Origin: Leptodontidium sp. MPI-SDFR-AT-0119
Lineage: Eukaryota > Ascomycota > Leotiomycetes > Helotiales > Leptodontidiaceae
Assembly: GCA_020726505.1 (NCBI GenBank)
Contig: JAHLEZ010000012.1
Span: 1,426,001-1,490,000 of the forward strand
Direction of reading: 5' to 3'
DNA: 64,000 nucleotides
The position numbers and the translations under genes are program-made. Within the stretch, counting starts at the first letter, position 1, and each line of letters begins with the position of its first letter. Below are positions 57,614-64,000 of this stretch, one piece after another. The notes under the pieces are model-generated. The model was not told the DNA's origin. It worked only from the letters and a program-made list of their open reading frames with translations, and ran no database searches.

Positions 57614-58974
57614 TGTGTGAATTTGATTTTGGGGGTGTAGTTTGTTAGCTTCTGAGTTGCCTTGTGACTTTTCGATCGTCGATGTGTAGAAAGTGCAATT
57701 CAGTTCGTACCGGGCGTTCAGTTTAAGTTCCGAGAAAATTTTAGGGACAAGAGAAGAGACGCAATGCGATGTGATGTGATGGGATAGAGGTGGCTGTTAT
57801 GATTGTAAATAAACAGGAAACATCATCGTACTTATACCCAACCCCTCGCAGTTATTCTGAACAGGAAAGGATACAAATCCCTCTTCCGCCGTCAAGGACG
57901 GATGTACCTGCATTCTGATGCATATGCTATCCTGGGACCTGGGAATGGAAGGTATATACATCGCGTGTGATTGGCCAGTGTAAGCCACTGTTGACCATAG
58001 GTTCCCTTAGAGGCGTTGGCTTACTGTTCCATTTTTACGCAGACGAGGGGCATCAGCATCCCACTGTTGCATTGCAGTACGTACAATCTGTTGAAAACAA
58101 TTTGGTTTATGAACTTGAGAGCAAGACGGGTCTTGAGTTGTAACTGAGCGAGTTGTATGTTTAGGAATTCACTCTTGGCATGAGAGGTGAGCAGGGTATT
58201 ACGAAAGCAACCGCGAGATAGACTAAAGGGCAGAAATGAAGAGGGCAAGGAAAGAATAGGCTGGAATTTGGACCTAGATAAATCCTCAAAATTTCCCTGG
58301 ATTTCTTAGATCTGATCTGTATGATCGTCTGCATCACGGCTGGCTCCACTCAATGTAATTCAGCAAGCGCCACCCGTGTCGCGCGAGAATGCTCGCAACG
58401 AAACATTTCGAACTCGTGCCAAAGACGTATAACTGTGCATGGCCAAAGAAAATTGGGGTGAAACCCTCCGTGGGATTAGAGTTCTGACGCACTTCACATC
58501 GCGCCGTAAAGACTGTACTGTACGACTTGTCTCTGTATTATAGACCAAGTCGCTGAGTTTTTGTCGCAAAAGGATACTCTTTGATGGTGATTGAGTATGC
58601 CGACTATAAAGCATTAATATCGAATTATTTGAGATGTGGATAATTGGGCTCGCATTGTCTTGAAATGCACTTCGGCTCGCAATCTTAGTGATCATGAATC
58701 TGGGAGGCACGTTCCGTGGCTGACGCATGCTTGGTGGATTAGGAAAGTGCCCCAACGTAAAGGAACGTGGAGACTCTTGCGGCTGTGTGACAAGGGGTAT
58801 GCAAAATGAAAGGCTAAAAACTTACTTCTCTGGTAGCAGTAGACATATCTCGAATCCTCTCCTAGCAGAAGGATAAAAGTAAGAATGGGTGATGACGGTC
58901 AAAATTCTGGGGTTCTGGGGCTTTTGCAGCCGAAGCTTCATTGGTTTCTCGAATCACTAGGGAGCTGTTTCTAG
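57614..58974. other. Intergenic, no gene seen
   Basis: Upstream of the SDR pseudogene. A minus frame at 58360-58755 has no family resemblance or start context. No RNA gene recognised. Confidence 0.5.
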
Positions 58975-59165
58975 ATGAGGTTGGATACTGTTTGTGGAGA
59001 ACGTCACTCCTGGATGGGGTTAAAAGTGCCGATCGTAGAGGTTGGATATCGTTTGTAGAGAAGTTGGGTGTCGTTTCTGGATGGAGTTGAAATGTCGGTT
59101 ATACAGGCTAGATGCCGTTTATGGAGGAGTTGGACATTGTCTACACATGATGGTCAAATTTTAAA
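58975..59165. repeat. Three degenerate tandem copies of a 60-66 bp unit
   Basis: Copies start near 58975, 59038 and 59104. Shared words are AGGTTGGATA-GTTT, TGGA(G)GA, and CTGGATGG-GTT; the third copy is the most diverged. Non-coding, just 3' of the rhodopsin-domain gene. Confidence 0.6.
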
Positions 59166-59372
59166 GTAGACCGTGCGATGAGGTAAGATATGGCGTACTA
59201 GACAGAATTGGCAGCACGGCTGGAATTGGAGCCAACATCTAAATTGAATGAGTCGAGGATTCAATTACTAGAGCGAGCCTTCCTTCTCCTCTATCTATCA
59301 ATCTCTTCCTCCCAAGGTAGAATTGGACTACCTAAAGTGCCAAATGTCTCCATAAAGAGTTAACGGATCAAT

Positions 59373-60634
59373 TTAAACTCCTTGCACAAGACTTCCATTC
59401 CCTATCGAATTATTGCTTCTTGAATCTGGCTTTGCTCCTTCAACATCCTCGCTCTCCATCCAAACCTCTACCTGCCTTTGTATTTCAGAACCAGACAAAA
59501 CTATCCTCTCCTCACTACCATTGCTGTCGTTTCCAAAGTACGACCTATCTCTGGCCGTGACCGTCGTCGTTAGGCCAGATTTGTTTGCCTGGGTAGCTGG
59601 ACGGGTAATAGTGCCGAGGGGATAAGAATTTTTACGTTGAGAAGCTTGGTCATTGCTCGGGGCTGAACTTCCGCCAAATACACTGGGTATGTAGCGTCGA
59701 AAAAATGCCAAGAATGCTGGGCCACATGCAATAAAGATAGCAAGATTTAATTCGATCGTGTACCACATCAGAGGGGTGGTCGTGTTCCCTGGACCGGAAT
59801 TAGTTGTGTGAGAGTGATAATGAGTATTTGGTATTTACAGGTAAGATCCTCAGATCCTAGCAAAACTCGGATTGTTGCTACTCTATAGCAACTAATAACA
59901 ATTAACCTAGTTATCGTCAGTATCGCTTCCCGATAACAGTTAAGGTACTTGCATTGCTCCCAAACCTATCAAACCACAAAGACCAAGCCTTCGCCTCAGT
60001 GGAAGGTGAAGCTTCCACAGGGTACGCATAGGCAGAATGTATATTAACAGCTCGGTAAGGATGTGAATGCCAGCATTGGCGAAATAGAACAAGTTAATAT
60101 TAATACAATGTCCCGGTTGGCTAAAGTCCCATAGCATGGATATAGGGATGCACTGTAAAGCGCCAGTGAGGAGAGTGGCTATTCCAAAACTTGCCGACAC
60201 AAAAATTGCAATATATGTGGCGACTCGTAATGCTCGATCAGGAAAAAGCCGGAGGTAGAAAGCGAGAAAGGATACCTTTATGAGCGTAGCCGATATAGTG
60301 TAAGAAAAATAGGTTGTCAAGATGGATTTGGCATAGGGCTCCCGCCATTCTACCAACTGCTCGTCAATATGTCGGCCGAGCCCGTACTTAGTGCCTTGTC
60401 AGGATGTCAGTTTATCGTCACTTCAATGCGTTAGCTAGAGCGAATACCGATAATAGTTCCAGCAGCCTCAGCAATAGAAGCCATACCAGCACAGATTATT
60501 AGAATATCATCAGCCCCGACACCTATAACCAAATGGAGCCGCATGAAAATCCTTAATCCGATGCTGAAGATTGCAATAGAGAGGAAGGCCGAGGTGACTG
60601 CGATAAGCTCCGGAGATCTATCAACCGTTGACAT
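59373..60634 (-). CDS. Rhodopsin-domain (PF20684-type) 7-TM fungal membrane protein
   Basis: Four exons: 60634-60448, 60394-59953, 59906-59839, 59788-59373; 370 aa with all phases matching. Introns 1 and 3 are ordinary (53 and 50 nt); intron 2 (46 nt) appears to use a GC donor (GCAAGT) and restores GLGAM|LIVISCYRVAT. The N-terminus RSPELIAVTSAFLSIAI is short. Seven hydrophobic segments follow, with family strings LRIFMRLHLVIGVGADDILI, GTKYGLGRHIDE (after the first intron), YFSYTISATLIKVSFLAFYL, LQCIPISMLWDF and CININLFYFANAGIHI, and VLLGSEDLTWNTTTPLMWYT. The C-tail is a Ser/Thr-rich cytosolic segment of about 100 residues. Members occur in large numbers in Pezizomycotina, often expressed on hosts; ligand and function are generally unknown. 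No retinal-binding claim is made. Confidence 0.9.
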
Positions 60635-61879
60635 TGTTTGTTAGGTCCACTAAGAAAGTAAAAATACGCCGAATGAGCAAGCGCAAATTGGACGGAAAGA
60701 GAGAAGAGGAGGTTCTCTATTGTTCTATGTGCCAATGTTAGCGGGAATTCTTCTTAGTTTATGAAGGAGAGGGTCCAGAGGAAAGGCTAACTGTCAACTC
60801 TAATGTGGCGTAAATAGTGAGTGGACTTTCGACGACCAGTGGGAAAAGTGAGCCTTGCCCCTGAGAGCATAAAAGCAATGCTCTAAGAAATTGAGATGTG
60901 ATTTCGAGCGGACTATAACCAAAGGTGTTCACCAGCGGGAGACAAGGGCGGTTTCCCCGCAAAATTGGTGGATAGCTTCTCTGCGTAGTATGTTTTGTGG
61001 CTGCGAATGCGGGGCCGCCGGGAAGAGAAGCCTACACCTTTTCAAAGAACAATGCGCAATCCTTCAGCCACTAGTGATCCCCCCAACACCAAATAGGCCG
61101 GCGAACAGCGCTAGGGAGCAGGGAGTCAAGTTCTCGTAACCACAAGGGTTTCCACCACAGCGGGAGAACTGAGGCTCCCAGGCGATACCAAGGCCTACTT
61201 CTTGCAATAGAGCATTCTGGGTTTTAGGCGAACAATCATGGATTTTCTAGCTTAAAAACATCAGTTCAAGATAGCCGAGACCTTAGAGAAGCATACATAC
61301 ATAGTTTGAAGGCTTATTCTCGTCGGCCTCAATATTATTAAGAGTTTTAAACTGTCCCTCAAGCTGGCATCAATAATAATCCCACAATCTATCTTTATGA
61401 GAGTAATCCCGTCCTAGACAGCAATCAACTGTTGAGGGACTTTCTCCAGGCGATCCCACGCCACGCAATTATGTGTTGATGTGGCCGACGGTAGTTTGTC
61501 ATCGATCATTTGCGCTTGGGCTCTGTGACGGCAGTTAGAATTGATATGTCAACAAGGCAGACGTGCGCGGAGGTTTCAATCCGGACTAACTAATTTACTA
61601 GAAGGAAGCCCTTGGGATGGAAGCTCCCTGCGAGTCTGGTTCGCGGTGCAGTTTGGTCTCAGCCCCCGGACTTTGCCAGGCGCTTCTGAAGTAACCATTC
61701 CGAAGCTCCACATAGCCGCGTTACTTAAGTAGGTAATACTTTTATGAAGCGAAAGCCTTATTGGATGATTCCCTTTTGCTAGCGCAGAATGTTCCAGAAT
61801 GCTTTTGCAAAGGACACGCTGAATGCCATAGTGCAGTTTGAACAATGGATATTTATTTTTCTCCATCTTTCTCACCAAG
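60635..61879. other. Upstream region of the 7-TM gene, no gene seen
   Basis: Promoter of the rhodopsin-domain gene at its left end. Minus frames at 61576-61932 continue from the TPR relic but lose resemblance. Otherwise nothing recognised. Confidence 0.5.
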
Positions 61880-62116
61880 TTATTCAAGGGTATGAAGCCG
61901 GTTATGAATAGTAAATAAATCAGAAAAGCCAATTGTGCGCGAGGACATTACCCCACAAATCTTGCTTGAAAATACTACCAGGAAAGTCTTAATATGATCA
62001 AGTCCGAAGACCTTCTCATACCCACGCATGCCTTGGAAAACATAGTATTTATTGGCCTTCGCTAGATCGGCATGATATTCGAAGAGTAGGCCAAGGCTCA
62101 AGCAGGCGTTTAGCAC
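61880..62116 (-). pseudogene. TPR (kinesin-light-chain-like) remnant
   Basis: A 78-codon minus frame with the text LSLGLLFEYHADLAKANKYY and GMRGYEKVFGLDHIKT. The pattern L-x-x-L-[FY]-x-x-x-x-x-L-A-x-A-x-x-x-[FY] followed by GYEKxxGxDHxxT is that of TPR_12 repeats in fungal NB-ARC/TPR proteins. Only one repeat is left and no domain is seen upstream. Confidence 0.45.
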
Positions 62117-63356
62117 TGGGATATAAGTGGTGATACGGGGTAGGCTTAAGGAGCAAACTCCGGGGGAGACATGGGGTAAAGATCTGGTCCACGAGGACGG
62201 AGGCGTGTGTCGGTCTAATTAGATATGTAAGCTAAGCTACTTAAAGTTGAGGCTAATACATAAGCAAGGGTGGGGGGAGAGTAAGATCTCAGATCGGTTC
62301 AATCGATGACAAACGCTTTCGCTTCGATGCACAGGATAGCGTTGAACAGGGATTGCTTTTTAACTCTAATTTGACATGTGGATTCTGGTACTCCTATCAG
62401 TATTGATGAAAACGCCACTGAAATGAGACGATTTGAAAGCGGGGTTCGGCAAACCGAACCGATACTGGTAGTTGGTTAGAACACGTGAGATTATGTCATT
62501 TAGGCGTTGCATATGGTCGTTGCCGTTGAGTTTGCCATAACCCACTGATGGCTTTCCTATACCGTCATGGAATCACGGTACAGGCAACGCTTGCAAACGA
62601 TATGGGGAAGGGTACATTATGAAGTAATCACATGTCAGAGACAGAATGACTCGAAAGGACGGTTTCGACTTGGTTTACATGTATGTCAGACGCCAGCAGC
62701 AACGGAATTTCTCTCCCTTTTTTTTGTTTTTTTACCCGACCGGAACCACTTTAGCCATCGTTTCCGACTTCCCCGTCAGCCTCGCAGAGCCACGCCGTTG
62801 CACCAGTAGTGGAACCAAGTCGTCGTCGCAATCGAAAATAAGGCGAGAATCGATAGCTCGGCGCGAATTGTTGCAAGCAAAATAGCAGACGCAATTTGCT
62901 CTGATTCGTTGCAACACAGTTCCTACGGAAAAGAGATCGCTCTGCCACTATCCCCTCGTCTGGTAGCCATTGTCCAACGCCGCAAAATGGAGAAGCGGTG
63001 GCTGGTGCAGATCAAGCCGCTGTTTTCCATTGAGGGAAGATTTCATTGACGGGCACTCTCCTTCGACTAAAACTTTCCCACGGGTTAATCCGACAAACTT
63101 CGGCTCCATGCGTTAATCTCTCAGATAGGCCGGTTACAGTTATCACCGCCTAATTCTGCCCGTACCTTTCAACTCAAACATTGACAAAAAAAACCCCGAT
63201 CAGCACACTTGATTGAGATATCACAGCTATTTTAACCCTCGTTAATTTTATTTTAATTTGGTTGGGGGTGCGGGGCTTTGGTTTTTGTAGCCGCGAGTTT
63301 GACCAGCTATGGCTGAGTCGCGAGTCAAGTACTACAGCAGCTAAGAATAGATCTTG
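62117..63356. other. Intergenic, no gene seen
   Basis: No coding frame or RNA gene recognised. A T-run at 62718-62735 and an AT-rich stretch at 63230-63260 are the only marked features. Confidence 0.5.
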
Positions 63357-64000
63357 CTAATAAATACATGTAAAACAAGACAGAGAAAAAAGTGAATAAG
63401 CATTGACGCCACTGGTGTTGAGAACATAAGCAGGTGGGCCGAATTTCAAGTTGCAGTTCTTCCCAGATATGAACAACATGTTCGTGCATGTTGCGGTTTG
63501 CATGCAGATAGCTGCGCAGGCCTCGATACTTGCAGTGTAAGGACTGCCAGTCGTGTACGAAACTAGTGAGCCGGAGCCAGCCAATGCATACCATTAGCTT
63601 GGATGTTGCATAGACTTCCAGCTGGTGCGGGAGCAGCGATGGCAGCACTATGGCATGTCGAGCAAGCAAAGCATGACGCCGTGTAAAGACGGTAGACGTT
63701 GACTCCGCTGTTGTTTATGACGTATGAGACTGGCCCGTACTTCAAATTACAGGCCGTGTTCAAGATGAAGTAGAAGTTGGTGCAGGTAGCTGTCTTTTTG
63801 CATATCGCGGCGCAGGCTTGTGGGTCTGTAACATACGGCCCACTCGTGTAGTTGATCAACCCTCCTGTTCCAGTCATTGCAATTGAATTCGCGTTGATAC
63901 CGCACAATGAGCCAGATGAGGTCGGCGTTGCTAGCGCAACTCCCGTGCATGATGTGGAAGTGGAGCTGGAAGAGGTAGTGGAAGTTCTTGAAGACGTTGA
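63357..64000 (-). CDS. Partial secreted protein with tandem PAN/Apple-like domains, frameshifted
   Basis: The 5' end lies beyond the window. From 64000 the frame reads a Ser/Thr-rich linker (STSSRTSTTSSSSTSTSC), then a PAN/Apple-like unit: LCGINANSIAMTGTGGLINY, DPQACAAICKKTATCTNFYF and ACNLKYGPVSYVINNSGVNV, ending SCFACSTC. A second unit begins SLCNIQANGM at about 63600; the frame then breaks and stops at 63563-63565 as HWLAPAH. In the next frame the second unit continues as LAGSGSLVSYTTGSPY, EACAAICMQTATCTNMLFIS, NCNLKFGPPAYVLNTSGV and ends SCFTCIY at 63357. Aligning unit 2 on unit 1 places a single missing base just after ATG near 63590. The short version would end inside the second domain. 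Likely extracellular, carbohydrate- or protein-binding by family. Confidence 0.6.

Overview
The window is nuclear DNA of a filamentous ascomycete (Pezizomycotina), probably a leotiomycete-like mould; the class is an inference. The support is short introns (mostly 46-60 nt) with GT/AG ends and CTAAC/CTGAC branch points, a Zn(II)2Cys6 regulator, a HET-domain protein, a rhodopsin-domain (PF20684-type) 7-TM protein, a fungal peptide:N-glycosidase A and long gene-free stretches full of simple repeats. I found no rRNA, tRNA, CRISPR or prokaryotic feature.

Left part (1-20.5 kb). A partial unknown gene (1-417, -), a GNAT acetyltransferase (-), a single-TM protein with a conserved FKENDWDDYKSTVLRRKG core (-), a disordered 615-aa protein (-), then a 4.5 kb gene-free stretch. 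Next come an orphan open frame, a five-exon Zn2Cys6 regulator (-), an endonuclease/exonuclease/phosphatase-fold protein (-) and, divergently, a secreted PNGase A (+). A two-exon 95-aa protein (-) follows.

Middle (20.5-36 kb). A secreted, GPI-anchored protein with three 8-cysteine repeats (+), a dead TauD-like dioxygenase gene (-), a membrane-anchored protein of unknown function broken by a frameshift and by a 157-bp inverted-repeat (MITE-like) element (+), an acidic protein ending in a PP1-docking-like RVxW motif (+), and a HET-domain protein (+).

Mosaic block (36-45.5 kb, all -). An alcohol-acetyltransferase-like enzyme lies upstream of a seven-exon gene. Its exons join in one open frame of about 2004 codons and combine C2H2 zinc fingers, a bHLH, an Hsp70-like phosphate loop, a CxxC motif and an NB-ARC-like P-loop. 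It is followed by out-of-frame ubiquitin-like and kinase-loop remnants and a 21-bp minisatellite.

Right part (45.5-64 kb). A cytosolic-looking protein with a possible frame break (+), a concentrative nucleoside transporter (-), a 5.3 kb gene-free stretch, a gutted SDR pseudogene (-), degenerate tandem repeats, the rhodopsin-domain protein with a probable GC-AG intron (-), a TPR relic (-) and a secreted PAN/Apple-like tandem-domain gene with a frameshift (-), cut by the window end.

Functionally the window mixes ordinary metabolism (nucleoside uptake, N-deglycosylation, acyl/acetyl transfer) with accessory material (HET, NB-ARC, Cys-rich secreted proteins, decayed enzymes). I see no biosynthetic cluster. 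All exon structures were read by eye from splice signals and frame continuity; none has been checked against RNA or a database.
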